Source: Candidatus Zymogenus saltonus (GTDB lineage Bacteria; Desulfobacterota; Zymogenia; Zymogenales; Zymogenaceae). Taken from it: a stretch of 64,000 bases of DNA. Positions 46,072 through 54,713 of this stretch are shown here, in pieces. The stretch covers positions 16,422 to 80,421 of the forward strand of contig JAFGIX010000057.1 of NCBI GenBank assembly GCA_016929395.1, written 5' to 3'. The notes beneath the pieces are model-generated. The model was not told the DNA's origin and made no database searches. It saw only the letters and a list, made by a program, of their open reading frames with translations. The translations under genes were made by a program, and so were the position numbers. Position 1 is the stretch's first letter, and each line of letters opens with the position of its first letter.

Positions 46072-46575
46072 TTAAATCGCCTTCCCCTTGAATTTTTCAA
46101 GCTCGATGTCCGCCTCGGACAGCATTTGCATGGCCAGTTTGTCCTCGTATCCCTCTTTATATACAATCCTTATTATGCCTGCGTTAATGATCATCTTTGT
46201 GCAGATGGAGCAGGGGAGTGTCGTCGTGTATAAAGTCGCCCCCCTTATGGAAACCCCGTGGTATGCCGCCTGAATGATAGCGTTCTGCTCGGCGTGAAGT
46301 CCCCGGCAGAGCTCGTGTCTCTCTCCGGTAGGGATGTTTTGTTCTTCCCTCAGGCACCCGATGTCGAGACAGTGAGGCAGCCCCCTGGGGGCGCCGTTAT
46401 AGCCGGTGGCAAGGATGTTCTTCTCCTTGACGATGGCGGCGCCCACTTTTCTCCTCAGACACGTTGACCTTTTCGAGATAAGATCGACGATCGACATGAA
46501 GTATTCGTCCCAACTGGGACGTCCGTCGTCACTGATTTTATCTCTTGTCTTATCATTCACGGCGATACTTTTCAT
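46072..46575 (-). CDS. Deoxycytidylate deaminase
   Basis: 167 aa, ComEB/dCMP deaminase type. The zinc motif HAEQNAI with catalytic Glu and the pair PCSICTKMI are present, along with [26 protein letters not shown], the dCMP deaminase extra zinc region. It supplies dUMP for thymidylate synthesis. It starts 9 bp after glyA. Confidence 0.92.
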   Translation of the reverse strand: MKSIAVNDKTRDKISDDGRPSWDEYFMSIVDLISKRSTCLRRKVGAAIVKEKNILATGYNGAPRGLPHCLDIGCLREEQNIPTGERHELCRGLHAEQNAIIQAAYHGVSIRGATLYTTTLPCSICTKMIINAGIIRIVYKEGYEDKLAMQMLSEADIELEKFKGKAI

Positions 46576-46584
46576 CTTCGTCTT

Positions 46585-47826
46585 TTATTTATATATGGGG
46601 AAATCCTTCAACAGCTCGTTAACCGCCCCTCTTGTCTTTGAAATGACAGTCTCATCTTCGATGTCATCAAGAACATCGCATATGAGGTTTGCAACGATCC
46701 TAACGTCATCCTCTTTCATGCCCCTTGTCGTTACGGCTGGGGTGCCGAAGCGAACGCCGCTGGTGATCCTTGGGGACTTGGTGTCGTAGGGGATGACGTT
46801 CTTGTTGGCTGTAATTCCGGCCCTGTCAAGGGCGATGGCCGCCGCGTCTCCGGTCAGTCCATTATGCCCGACGTCGATCAAGAAAAGGTGGTTATCCGTG
46901 CCGCCGGAGACGAGCCTGAATCCCCTGTCCTTGATAACATCGGTCATCGCCTTTGCGTTTGCCACTATCTGTTTCTGATAGTCTACAAAATCGGGCTCCA
47001 TCGCCTCTTTAAAGGCGACGGCCTTGGCGGCGATGATATGCATGAATGGCCCGCCCTGGGATCCCGGGAAGACGAGGGAATCGATCTTCTTTGCGTATTT
47101 CGATTTGCACATTATTATCCCGCCCCTGGGGCCCCTCAGCGTCTTATGATTGGTTGTGGTTACGAAATCGCTTACGGGAACGGGTGTGTTGTGAATTTTG
47201 GCCACCACAAGCCCCCCTATGTGGGCTATGTCGGCCATGTGCATGGCCCTGGCCTCTTCGGCTATCTCCCCGAACTTGGAAAAATCTATCTCCCTTGGGT
47301 AGGAGCTCGCACCGGATATGATCAGCTTCGGCTTGTGCTCCTTTACCTTTTTCCATACATCGTCGAAATCGATCCGCTCCGTCTCTTTGTCCACCGAATA
47401 GAAGACAATATTAAAGAGCTTTCCCGACAGGTTTACGGGATTTCCATGGCTCAAATGGCCCCCGTGGCTCAGGTTCATACTCAAGACCGTATCGCCGATA
47501 TCGAGGACCGAAAACAATACGGCCAGATTGGCCTGCGTTCCCGCGTGCGGCTGGACGTTTGCATACTCACAGCCGAAGAGCTTCTTGGCGCGATCAATGG
47601 CGATGGTCTCGACCTCATCCACATGCTGACAACCGCAGTAATACCTCGCACCTGGATACCCCTCGGCATATTTATTTGTCATAACGGAGCCGGACGCCTC
47701 GAGTACGGCCTTGCTGGCGTAGTTCTCCGATGCTATAAGAATTATATTATTCTTCTGCCTATTAATCTCTCTTTCAAGTATATTATAAACATCCGGATCA
47801 CATTCCTTAAGACCAGTACTAAACAC
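46585..47826 (-). CDS. glyA: Serine hydroxymethyltransferase
   Basis: 413-aa PLP enzyme. PLP lysine is in [29 protein letters not shown] and [19 protein letters not shown] [18 protein letters not shown] are family hallmarks. It provides C1 units and glycine. GTG start at 47826 with GGGGGT upstream. It lies 16 bp after rpiB. Confidence 0.96.
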   Translation of the reverse strand: MFSTGLKECDPDVYNILEREINRQKNNIILIASENYASKAVLEASGSVMTNKYAEGYPGARYYCGCQHVDEVETIAIDRAKKLFGCEYANVQPHAGTQANLAVLFSVLDIGDTVLSMNLSHGGHLSHGNPVNLSGKLFNIVFYSVDKETERIDFDDVWKKVKEHKPKLIISGASSYPREIDFSKFGEIAEEARAMHMADIAHIGGLVVAKIHNTPVPVSDFVTTTNHKTLRGPRGGIIMCKSKYAKKIDSLVFPGSQGGPFMHIIAAKAVAFKEAMEPDFVDYQKQIVANAKAMTDVIKDRGFRLVSGGTDNHLFLIDVGHNGLTGDAAAIALDRAGITANKNVIPYDTKSPRITSGVRFGTPAVTTRGMKEDDVRIVANLICDVLDDIEDETVISKTRGAVNELLKDFPIYK

Positions 47827-47842
47827 TTTTTTATACCCCCGT

Positions 47843-48286
47843 TTATTTGAGAATTATACTATCGATCTTGTCTATCCTCCTTTTGTGTCTCCCCCCGTCA
47901 AAGGATTCCTTCAGAAATACTTTCAGGATCTCCTTTGCCAACTCGAAACCTGTTACCCTCCCTCCCAAAACAAGGATATTCGCGTCGTTGTGGTTTCTCG
48001 CCATTTTTGCCATGAATTCATTCCAGGCAACGGCTGCCCTTATCCCTTTATACCTGTTGGCGGCTATGCTCATCCCTATTCCCGTGCCGCAGATTAAGAC
48101 CCCGAGCTCGGCCTCTCCCTTAAGTATTAGACCGACCGCTTTCTTCGCAAAATCGGGATAGTCGCTTGACTCCGTTGAATTAGTCCCCACATCCAGGACT
48201 TCAATCCCGCTTTTTTTAAGCTCCTCAACGATTATCGTCTTAAGGTCCAGACCGCCGTGATCCGAACCTACGGCAACCTTCATCAT
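47843..48286 (-). CDS. rpiB: Ribose-5-phosphate isomerase B
   Basis: 147 aa with the RpiB start [13 protein letters not shown] and active-site Cys in [23 protein letters not shown]. It interconverts ribose-5-phosphate and ribulose-5-phosphate. Separated from acpP by only 7 bp, so no fabF fits between them as it does in many relatives. Confidence 0.94.
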   Translation of the reverse strand: MMKVAVGSDHGGLDLKTIIVEELKKSGIEVLDVGTNSTESSDYPDFAKKAVGLILKGEAELGVLICGTGIGMSIAANRYKGIRAAVAWNEFMAKMARNHNDANILVLGGRVTGFELAKEILKVFLKESFDGGRHKRRIDKIDSIILK

Positions 48287-48293
48287 CGCACCA

Positions 48294-48527
48294 TTACATC
48301 TTATCGTTAATATACGTTATGGCGTCTTGAACCGAGACTATCTTCTCGGCGTCTTCATCCGAGATCTCAATATCGAATTCGTCCTCGATCGTCATTATCA
48401 TCTCAACGATGTCAAGAGAATCCGCTCCCAGATCATCGATGAACGAAGCCTCAAGCTGGATCTCGTCTTTATCCAAACCAAGCTGATCCGAGATTATCTC
48501 GATTACCCTCTCTTCTACAGATGCCAT
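48294..48527 (-). CDS. acpP: Acyl carrier protein
   Basis: 77 aa with the phosphopantetheine serine, Ser37, in [20 protein letters not shown]. It carries acyl chains in fatty acid synthesis. The ribosome site AAGGAGGT is a perfect match at good spacing, suiting high expression. The gene lies 25 bp after fabG. Confidence 0.97.
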   Translation of the reverse strand: MASVEERVIEIISDQLGLDKDEIQLEASFIDDLGADSLDIVEMIMTIEDEFDIEISDEDAEKIVSVQDAITYINDKM

Positions 48528-48552
48528 TTTCTTACCTCCTTAAAATCTGAAA

Positions 48553-49308
48553 TTACATATATAGTCCGCCGTTAACACTAATAACTTGTCCGGTTATGTA
48601 ATCGGCGTATTTTGATACAAGAAAACACACAGCGTATGCGACCTCCTTGGGCGTTCCCATTCTTCCGCAGGGGATTTTTGATATTATCGTTTCCCGGGCG
48701 TCATCGGGAAGAGACATCGCCATGTCTGTATCGATTAAACCCGGCGAGACGGCGTTTACCGTTATATTCCTTGGCGCAAACTCCCTCGCGATCGACTTGG
48801 TCAGGGCGATTACGCCGGCCTTGGATGCGGAGTAATTCGCTTGGCCCGGGTTTCCGTACTGCCCGGCCACCGATGTCAGGTTCACTATCCTCCCCCACCT
48901 CGCCTTTATCATGGGTCTTATCACCGCCTTGGTCAGTATAAAGACGCCTCTCAGGTTTGTATCGAGAACCTCATCCCAATCGGCCTGCTTCATTAAGGCA
49001 AATGCGTTGTCCCTTGTAAGGCCGGCATTGTTTATAAGAATATCTATATTTTTTACATCTTTTAGGATAATCTTTACGGATTCTCCCACCTCCTCGAGAT
49101 TTGCCACGTCAAACTTCACCGTCTCGGCCTTTCCCCCTCCCCTCTCGATCTCTTCCTTGACCGCCCTTGCGGCGTCCTCGCTCCTGTTGTAATTTATGTA
49201 AACGAAGGCGCCCCTTTCCGCAAGCTCCCTTGCGATCTCGGCCCCTATCCCCCTCGATGCCCCGCTCACCAGCGCCGTTTTTCCTTCAAGATTTAAAATT
49301 TCAGCCAC
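48553..49308 (-). CDS. fabG: 3-oxoacyl-ACP reductase FabG
   Basis: 251-aa SDR enzyme. NAD(P)-binding GASRGIGAEIA, NNAGLTRDN, and the catalytic YSASKAG (YxxxK). It reduces 3-oxoacyl-ACP. GTG start at 49308. The gap to fabD is 159 bp and repeat-rich. Confidence 0.94.
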   Translation of the reverse strand: MAEILNLEGKTALVSGASRGIGAEIARELAERGAFVYINYNRSEDAARAVKEEIERGGGKAETVKFDVANLEEVGESVKIILKDVKNIDILINNAGLTRDNAFALMKQADWDEVLDTNLRGVFILTKAVIRPMIKARWGRIVNLTSVAGQYGNPGQANYSASKAGVIALTKSIAREFAPRNITVNAVSPGLIDTDMAMSLPDDARETIISKIPCGRMGTPKEVAYAVCFLVSKYADYITGQVISVNGGLYM

Positions 49309-49432
49309 CCCACTACAGTCTTAACGGTTAAAAATCCGCGGTCACCCACGCCCTCTTCCCATAATATTCCATTAATATTCCATCTACATTCTATACATAT
49401 CTTTTGTTTTTGCAATAGCGTTTTTACAACAA

Positions 49433-49483
49433 CTATTGCAATATCTTTTCTATTGTAATATCTTTTGCTATTGATATTTTTTT
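49433..49483. repeat. 17-bp tandem repeat between fabD and fabG
   Basis: Units CTATTGCAATATCTTTT (49433-49449), a one-base variant (49450-49466) and a shorter third copy (49468-49483). GCAATAG at 49412-49418 is an inverted copy that can pair with CTATTGC at 49433-49439. Confidence 0.8.
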
Positions 49484-50430
49484 TCCACTTCTTTAAGGGA
49501 GTATAGATCGCCGACACTCGATATCCCCGCCTTCCTGTCGATCCTCTTTACAAGACCGGAGAGGACCCTGCCGGGCCCTATCTCTATGAAATCGGTGATA
49601 CCGTCATCTATCATATATTTAACGCTCTCCTCCCACCTTACAGGGGAAACAAGCTGCTTAACAAGGAGGTCTTTGGTCTCCCCTCCCCCTGGGTGCGGGT
49701 GCGCCGTCACATTCGATATGACCGGGAGATCGAGATTCCCTAACTCCAAATCTTTGAGCTCCTCGGCGAGGATTTCTGACGCTCCCTTCATCAGCGGTGA
49801 ATGGGATGGGACGCCTACCTTTAAAATAACCGCCTTCTTGGCGCCCCTCTCCGTAGCCAGCTCAACCGCCGCCGCAACCGCCCCCCTGTGGCCCGATATG
49901 ACCACCTGCCCCGGGGCGTTGTAGTTCGCCGCTACCACAAGGCCGTTTTCTTTCTGCTCGTTAGCTTCAAACACCTCGCTCACAAGCTTATCCACGTCAT
50001 CCCTGTCTAAACCCAGAATCGCGGCCATTCCCCCCTCCTCCTCGGAAACTGCCTCCTCCATTATCTTGCCCCTCTTTCCCACTATGGAAAGCCCGCCTTG
50101 AAAATCAAACGCCCCTCCGTAAAAGAGGGAAGTGTATTCTCCCAGGCTATGCCCGGCCGTCGATGCCACCTTGACGTCACTCCCCACGCCCGCCTCCCTC
50201 ATGGCGTAGAGTATCGCAGCGGACACCGTAAAGACGGCGGGCTGGGTTATAGCGGTCCTGTTCAGCTCATCCTCCGGCCCCTCGAAAACGATTCTCTTGA
50301 GGTCGATATGGAGGCTGTCGGAGGCCTCTTCAAATACGAGCCTGGCGGATTTGAAATTCTCGTAAATATCTTTGCCCATCCCCACAAACTGTGAGCCCTG
50401 CCCCGGAAATATATACGCAATTTGAGCCAC
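49468..50430 (-). CDS. fabD: Malonyl-CoA:ACP transacylase
   Basis: 320 aa. The nucleophile elbow GHSLGEY and the N-terminal FPGQGSQFVGMGKDIYENF are standard; VGVPSHSPLMKGA carries the catalytic His. It loads malonyl groups on ACP. GTG start with AAGGA upstream. In many bacteria plsX and fabH lie between rpmF and fabD; here a 334-bp repeat spacer takes that place. Confidence 0.95.
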   Translation of the reverse strand: MAQIAYIFPGQGSQFVGMGKDIYENFKSARLVFEEASDSLHIDLKRIVFEGPEDELNRTAITQPAVFTVSAAILYAMREAGVGSDVKVASTAGHSLGEYTSLFYGGAFDFQGGLSIVGKRGKIMEEAVSEEEGGMAAILGLDRDDVDKLVSEVFEANEQKENGLVVAANYNAPGQVVISGHRGAVAAAVELATERGAKKAVILKVGVPSHSPLMKGASEILAEELKDLELGNLDLPVISNVTAHPHPGGGETKDLLVKQLVSPVRWEESVKYMIDDGITDFIEIGPGRVLSGLVKRIDRKAGISSVGDLYSLKEVEKKYQ

Positions 50431-50555
50431 CTGTTTTTCCTTAAACCATTAAAAGTGACCCCACAACCCCCCTCGGCCCTCTATCCGATTAAATCCCAAA
50501 CAATATCAGCGTTTACCAACCCCTACGAGATATCAAAGAGATCGACATTGGACTC

Positions 50556-50707
50556 CAAAAAATCTTCCCCTCCCTCATCCCTCAATGACATCCGATCCTT
50601 GGAACCAAATAATTTCCCCAACACCCCTTTCCTCAACAGACCCCGATCCTTGAACCCTCAAAAAATCTCTCAATTCCCTTTCCCTTAAAAACCCTGACCA
50701 TTGAACC
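50556..50707. repeat. 51-bp degenerate tandem repeat
   Basis: Units at 50556-50605, 50606-50656 and 50657-50707, with a partial fourth to about 50524. On the minus strand each begins GGTTC(A/C)A(T/A)GG and ends in ATTTTTTG-like sequence. The period is a multiple of three, and the minus frame reads diverged 17-residue repeats, broken by stops. Confidence 0.7.
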
Positions 50708-50722
50708 CCTAAGTATATCTCT

Positions 50723-50757
50723 CCCACCCCCCCCCCAACCCTCTCCCCCAAAACCCC
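50723..50757 (-). other. G-quadruplex motif after rpmF
   Basis: Minus-strand tracts of 4, 5, 3, 10 and 3 G with loops of 4, 3, 2 and 1 nt, directly 3' of the rpmF stop. Confidence 0.7.
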
Positions 50758-50764
50758 ACGGAGA

Positions 50765-50947
50765 CTAAACCTCGTGAATCTCAACCACCTCACGGTCTTT
50801 ATAATAACCGCATTTGGGACACACGTTATGGGGCGGTTTCATCTCCCCGCAGTTCGGACACAAGGAACGCGCCGGCTTTTTAAGGGCCTGCTGTGACTTC
50901 CTCTTGTCCCGTCTCGATCTCGAATGCTTTCTTCTTGGAACAGCCAT
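50765..50947 (-). CDS. rpmF: 50S ribosomal protein L32
   Basis: 60 aa with the L32 start AVPRRKHSRSRRDKRKSQ and a zinc ribbon CPNC..CPKC (C+ form). It follows the DUF177 gene by 32 bp, the standard arrangement. Confidence 0.96.
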   Translation of the reverse strand: MAVPRRKHSRSRRDKRKSQQALKKPARSLCPNCGEMKPPHNVCPKCGYYKDREVVEIHEV

Positions 50948-50979
50948 ATTTATTTTCTTCCTTTTTTATTGGTTATTGA

Positions 50980-51615
50980 TTACTCAATTATAAGATTCTT
51001 AAGCTTTGCAAACCTTATGTCTACTTCCTTGTCCTTACAGTCACATCTCTCGATATTCAGGTTTTTCCCGCAGACCCCGCAAAGCCCCTGGCATTCCTTC
51101 CTGCAAAGCGGCTTTACCGGGATATGAATGGCGATCTGCTCTGTAATCGTCAGCCCCAAGTCTATTCTTTCGCCCGAAAAGAAGCTGTACTCGAGCTCCT
51201 TTTGCGTCAGCTCTTTTTCCTTATCCCTGTCCTTTGCGTCGTCTCTCGTTAGGACGCTTCTGAACACAATATTGAATTCATAGTCGAACGGCTCCGCGCA
51301 CCGGCTGCAGGTCAACTCCGCCGTAGTCACGATTTGACCCTTCACTATCACGCTCCGGCCGGACCTGAAAAGATTTATCCAACAGTAAAAACCGTTCGAG
51401 AACTTGAGATAAGGATCATTGAGAATCCCCAAGAGCTGGTCCTGCCATGATCGCCCATCGATAACAGTGTGAACGTCAAGGGGTACTAAATCCTTGCTCC
51501 ACTCCAGGCCCTCATTTGCATCATCACCCCTATCCCCCTCTCTCCGTTGGCCGGGAATGTCTACCGACATCCCCCCCTCGGGAATTTCATCCACCTTTAT
51601 CAACAACAGATCCAA
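50980..51615 (-). CDS. DUF177 (YceD) protein
   Basis: Small metal-binding-looking protein that commonly precedes rpmF; linked to 23S rRNA maturation in some bacteria. Four-cysteine C-terminal region SRCAEPF, CRKECQGLCGVCGKNLNIERCDC. I set the start at TTG 51615, which has AGGAGG six bases upstream and yields IKVDEIPEGG near the N-terminus, as expected for the family; an open frame to 51642 is less likely. 211 aa. It heads the lipid/riboflavin superoperon. Confidence 0.85.
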   Translation of the reverse strand: MDLLLIKVDEIPEGGMSVDIPGQRREGDRGDDANEGLEWSKDLVPLDVHTVIDGRSWQDQLLGILNDPYLKFSNGFYCWINLFRSGRSVIVKGQIVTTAELTCSRCAEPFDYEFNIVFRSVLTRDDAKDRDKEKELTQKELEYSFFSGERIDLGLTITEQIAIHIPVKPLCRKECQGLCGVCGKNLNIERCDCKDKEVDIRFAKLKNLIIE

Positions 51616-51708
51616 AATGCCCCTCCTCAAAGATGTCTTCAATATCAGATGGACGACAAATCAGTCGGATTCCTTTAAAATCCGGTTAGCATCCTGAATA
51701 TCTGAATA

Positions 51709-51737
51709 TATATATCCAAACACCTTTTTTTTGTCAA
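51709..51737 (-). promoter_or_regulatory. Promoter of the DUF177-rpmF superoperon
   Basis: Minus strand TTGACA (51732-51737) and TATATA (51709-51714), spacer 17 bp; start codon about 94 bp downstream. Confidence 0.7.
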
Positions 51738-51901
51738 GGAAATTACGGCGTTTATCATTGACTGAAAGATAAAATTATAACATAATATGCGAATAAACCA
51801 CCATGTTTCTTTTGTCACATAAAGATTCACATATAAAACAAAAGGGACTTTCCACAGCCTTCTTAAAGTAAATTGTATAAAAATCTGAAAGGATCTCCAA
51901 A

Positions 51902-52267
51902 TTGATAAAAAAATCCAGCTTTCTCTACCCTCTTTTGATTCTATGCCTTACTCTAACACTACTTCCACAGGAATCGCATTCCCAGGAGAATCCCTGCTCA
52001 TTTTCGGGTTATCTTTGGGGAAAGGGGGCAAAGGCCACCTTTCAGGTATTCGTGGACAAACAGGAGCTTGATCTCACTTTCAAATGGCCCAGGGGAACGA
52101 CCGATTTCAGGATAAAGGCTACGGGAGAAAAAGGAGACGATATATTGATACTTCAGCCCCTCTCCGAAGGCGACAAGCTTACCCTGATCGGGCCGGGCGT
52201 GTACTATTTCGAGATATATTCTGAATGGGGCACCGGCTGCTGGGAGGCGGTCGTCTCGATGCCGTAA
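51902..52267 (+). CDS. Small secreted protein of unknown function
   Basis: 121 aa. TTG start at 51902 with AAGGA before it. A cleavable signal peptide (SSFLYPLLILCLTLTLLPQESHSQ) is followed by a mature domain of about 95 residues with two pairs of cysteines (CSFSG near the start, GCWEAVV near the end) that may form a disulfide. Looks like a small beta-sandwich protein; family not recognised. It is alone, between the divergent DUF177 promoter and the rho gene. Confidence 0.6.
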   Translation: MIKKSSFLYPLLILCLTLTLLPQESHSQENPCSFSGYLWGKGAKATFQVFVDKQELDLTFKWPRGTTDFRIKATGEKGDDILILQPLSEGDKLTLIGPGVYYFEIYSEWGTGCWEAVVSMP

Positions 52268-52436
52268 AATCTCGAAAAACATAAAACAAAAAAAACCTTG
52301 ACAATTCCGGTAAAAAGCACTATATTCTATAACAACTGCAAAAGTTCTTCTTCTTACTGGGGGGTTCGAGAACCAAGTCATGGGTTAAAATGCCATGTTC
52401 GAGGAAAGGGAGTGGGATTTCGAGAAAGTTGATAAT

Positions 52437-52466
52437 GGGACGGGACCGGTGGGGGGGGCAGGAGGA
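52437..52466 (+). other. G-tract cluster upstream of rho
   Basis: GGG AC GGG, then ACCGGT, then eight G and a CA GGAGG segment on the plus strand, which is the sense strand for rho. It can form a quadruplex if the eight-G run supplies two tracts. Confidence 0.45.
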
Positions 52467-52826
52467 GATAGGGGCAAGTTGGTTATAGGGGGAACGGAGG
52501 AGACAAGAGGATATAGAGGGCAGGCATATACAGGGCAGGCAGGTAAAGGCCAATCGTTTAGTAAGTGCCAATAACGACCTTCTTTATATTCATACCGGAT
52601 AGAATGCGCTCTTTGAATCGGAGCTTTAACCGACTACAAAAAAAGAAGTATTATATTTACTCCCCAAGGGGATTTATGATAAAAAGAGAAATAGAGTAAT
52701 TAGTAATTAATTGATAAAAGAGTTACTATCCAAATCTTTCTAATCAAATTTCAAATACACTTCATAAATTTATAAACAGGAAATCTTAAAACCGCATAAA
52801 TCTTGTATTCCCGCAAATTCCATAGA

Positions 52827-52854
52827 TTTATAAGCTAATAATAAACGGTATAAT
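52827..52854 (+). promoter_or_regulatory. Probable rho promoter
   Basis: TTTATA (52827-52832) and TATAAT (52849-52854), spacer 16 bp. The transcript would begin near 52861, just before the leader hairpin. Confidence 0.45.
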
Positions 52855-52866
52855 AAGCCCTATCCC

Positions 52867-52896
52867 GGAGCCAAAGGCTCCTAATAAAAAAAGGAG
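52867..52896 (+). promoter_or_regulatory. rho leader hairpin with alternative Shine-Dalgarno pairing
   Basis: GGAGCC (52867-52872) and GGCTCC (52876-52881) form a perfect 6-bp stem with a 3-nt loop. Alternatively CTCCT (52878-52882) can pair with AGGAG (52892-52896), which is the rho ribosome site, leaving it closed. The two structures exclude each other. Confidence 0.5.
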
Positions 52897-52907
52897 ACTG
52901 AATAGAG

Positions 52908-54203
52908 ATGGAAGAAAGCGATATTGATCTTCAAGACACACCCGAGAACGGTGTTATCAACTTGGTGGAGCTGAAGAGCAAGAAAATCGGCGATATCTAT
53001 CAGATGTCGAAGGAATTCGACATCGAAGGCGCAAGCGCCATGACGAGACAGGAGCTGATTTTTGCTCTCCTTCAGGCCCACACAGAACAAGACGGCGTGA
53101 TCTACGGTCAGGGTGTACTTGAAACACTTCCCGACGGATTTGGTTTCCTCCGGGCGCCCGATTACAATTATCTCCCGGGCCCTGACGATATATACGTCTC
53201 GCCCTCTCAGATAAGGAGATTTTCCTTGAGGACCGGTGATACGATCTCCGGCCAGATACGCCCGCCGAAGGAGTCCGAAAGATATTTCGCGCTTTTGAAG
53301 GTCTCGTCGGTAAACAACTCCGATCCCGATCTCTCGCGGGAGCGGATCATGTTCGACAACCTCACCCCGGTCCATCCCCACGACAAGATAGAGCTCGAGT
53401 ACAACACCGAGAGATACTCGACAAGGATCATGGACCTCTTCACTCCCATCGGCAAGGGCCAGAGGGGACTCATCGTGTCACCGCCGAGGACCGGAAAGAC
53501 GATGCTCCTTCAGGATGTGGCAAACGCCATCACCACCAATCACAAGGACGTGATATTGATCGTCCTCCTCATAGATGAGAGGCCCGAGGAAGTGACAGAT
53601 ATGGAGCGCTCCGTTCATGGCGAGGTGGTAAGCTCGACTTTCGACGAACCAGCCTCCCGCCACGTGCAGGTATCGGAGATGGTGCTTGAAAAGGCTAAAC
53701 GACTGGTGGAGTACAAGAAAGATGTGGTTATACTCCTGGACAGCATAACGAGGCTCGCCAGGGCCTACAACGCAGTGGTTCCCCCGAGCGGAAAGATCCT
53801 CTCCGGCGGTGTGGACTCCAACGCCCTCTATAAGCCGAAGCGGTTCTTCGGCGCCGCAAGGAACATCGAGAACGGCGGCAGCCTCACCATTATCGCAACG
53901 GCTCTGATAGATACCGGATCGAGGATGGACGAGGTGATCTTCGAGGAGTTCAAGGGAACCGGCAACATGGAGATTCACCTGGATAGGAAGCTCGCGGACA
54001 GAAGGATATTCCCGGCCATAGACATTAACCGCTCCGGAACGAGAAAAGAAGAGCTCCTGCTGGACGATGACGCCCTCAATCGAATCTGGATACTGCGCAA
54101 GCTCCTCGCCCCGCTGAACCCGATAGATTCCATGGAATTCGTCCTCGATAAAATCCAGGGCATAAAAACCAACCAGGAGTTTCTGTCCAATATGAACCAG
54201 TAG
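52908..54203 (+). CDS. rho: Transcription termination factor Rho
   Basis: 431-aa hexameric RNA helicase. The N-terminal RNA-binding part includes [35 protein letters not shown] (cold-shock-like primary site). The motor has Walker [13 protein letters not shown], Walker [18 protein letters not shown]-loop [18 protein letters not shown] [14 protein letters not shown] and the R-loop. N-terminus is short and acidic. It starts the rho-hisD transcript. Confidence 0.96.
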   Translation: MEESDIDLQDTPENGVINLVELKSKKIGDIYQMSKEFDIEGASAMTRQELIFALLQAHTEQDGVIYGQGVLETLPDGFGFLRAPDYNYLPGPDDIYVSPSQIRRFSLRTGDTISGQIRPPKESERYFALLKVSSVNNSDPDLSRERIMFDNLTPVHPHDKIELEYNTERYSTRIMDLFTPIGKGQRGLIVSPPRTGKTMLLQDVANAITTNHKDVILIVLLIDERPEEVTDMERSVHGEVVSSTFDEPASRHVQVSEMVLEKAKRLVEYKKDVVILLDSITRLARAYNAVVPPSGKILSGGVDSNALYKPKRFFGAARNIENGGSLTIIATALIDTGSRMDEVIFEEFKGTGNMEIHLDRKLADRRIFPAIDINRSGTRKEELLLDDDALNRIWILRKLLAPLNPIDSMEFVLDKIQGIKTNQEFLSNMNQ

Positions 54204-54221
54204 CTTGAAATACAACGATCA

Positions 54222-54255
54222 TAAGCCCCCTGAATACATAAATAGGGGGTTTATT
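54222..54255 (+). terminator. Stem-loop between rho and rpmE
   Basis: An 11-bp stem with one G-U pair (54222-54232 with 54245-54255) and a 12-nt loop, followed by an A/T-rich stretch. Likely partial terminator or processing site. Confidence 0.6.
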
Positions 54256-54305
54256 ATTAGTTTCACTATTAATATCTAAATGAGGCCAAAAGGAGAACAG
54301 CAAAG

Positions 54306-54527
54306 ATGAAACCGGATATTCACCCAAAATACGACAAGGCGATCATCAAGTGCGCCTGCGGGAGCGAGATCGAGACACGCTCGACCAAAGAGGAAATACG
54401 CGTGGAAATCTGCTCCCAATGTCATCCCTTCTTCACCGGAAAACAGAAGCTCGTCGACACAATGGGCCGTGTCGAGAAATTCAGGAAGAAGTACGACAAG
54501 TTTGATAATAAAAAGAAGAAGGCTTAA
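54306..54527 (+). CDS. rpmE: 50S ribosomal protein L31
   Basis: 73 aa with four zinc cysteines (C16, C18, C36, C39) in IIKCACGS and [14 protein letters not shown], so it is the zinc-containing (RpmE, C+) form. Normal position after rho in deltaproteobacteria. Confidence 0.96.
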   Translation: MKPDIHPKYDKAIIKCACGSEIETRSTKEEIRVEICSQCHPFFTGKQKLVDTMGRVEKFRKKYDKFDNKKKKA

Positions 54528-54713
54528 GCATAACGTTTAGCCGTGCAAGTCTAATATTTCCGGGCTTGTCGGCCTGTTGAAATTGCAGAAAATAGAGCCG
54601 TGCCGTCCCTATGTTTCTTGCGGCGAAGGGTGTTGCTTTTTTTCGTTATTCTTCTGTCGCTCGCTCAAGCCGTTTCTGGACATCGGGACTAAAGGATTAA
54701 AATAGTATTGCAT

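Larger units (their letters stand above)
50431..50764. other. 334-bp spacer between rpmF and fabD
   Basis: No gene. It contains three 51-bp tandem repeats (50556-50707) and a G-quadruplex motif (50723-50757) on the sense strand. This is the usual location of plsX and fabH. Confidence 0.75.
52268..52907. other. 640-bp region before rho with purine-rich repeats
   Basis: The first part (52379-52560) is G/purine-rich with degenerate 15-bp repeats (TATAGAGGGCAGGCA-like). The rest is AT-rich and includes the rho promoter and leader hairpin. No gene was recognised. Confidence 0.6.
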
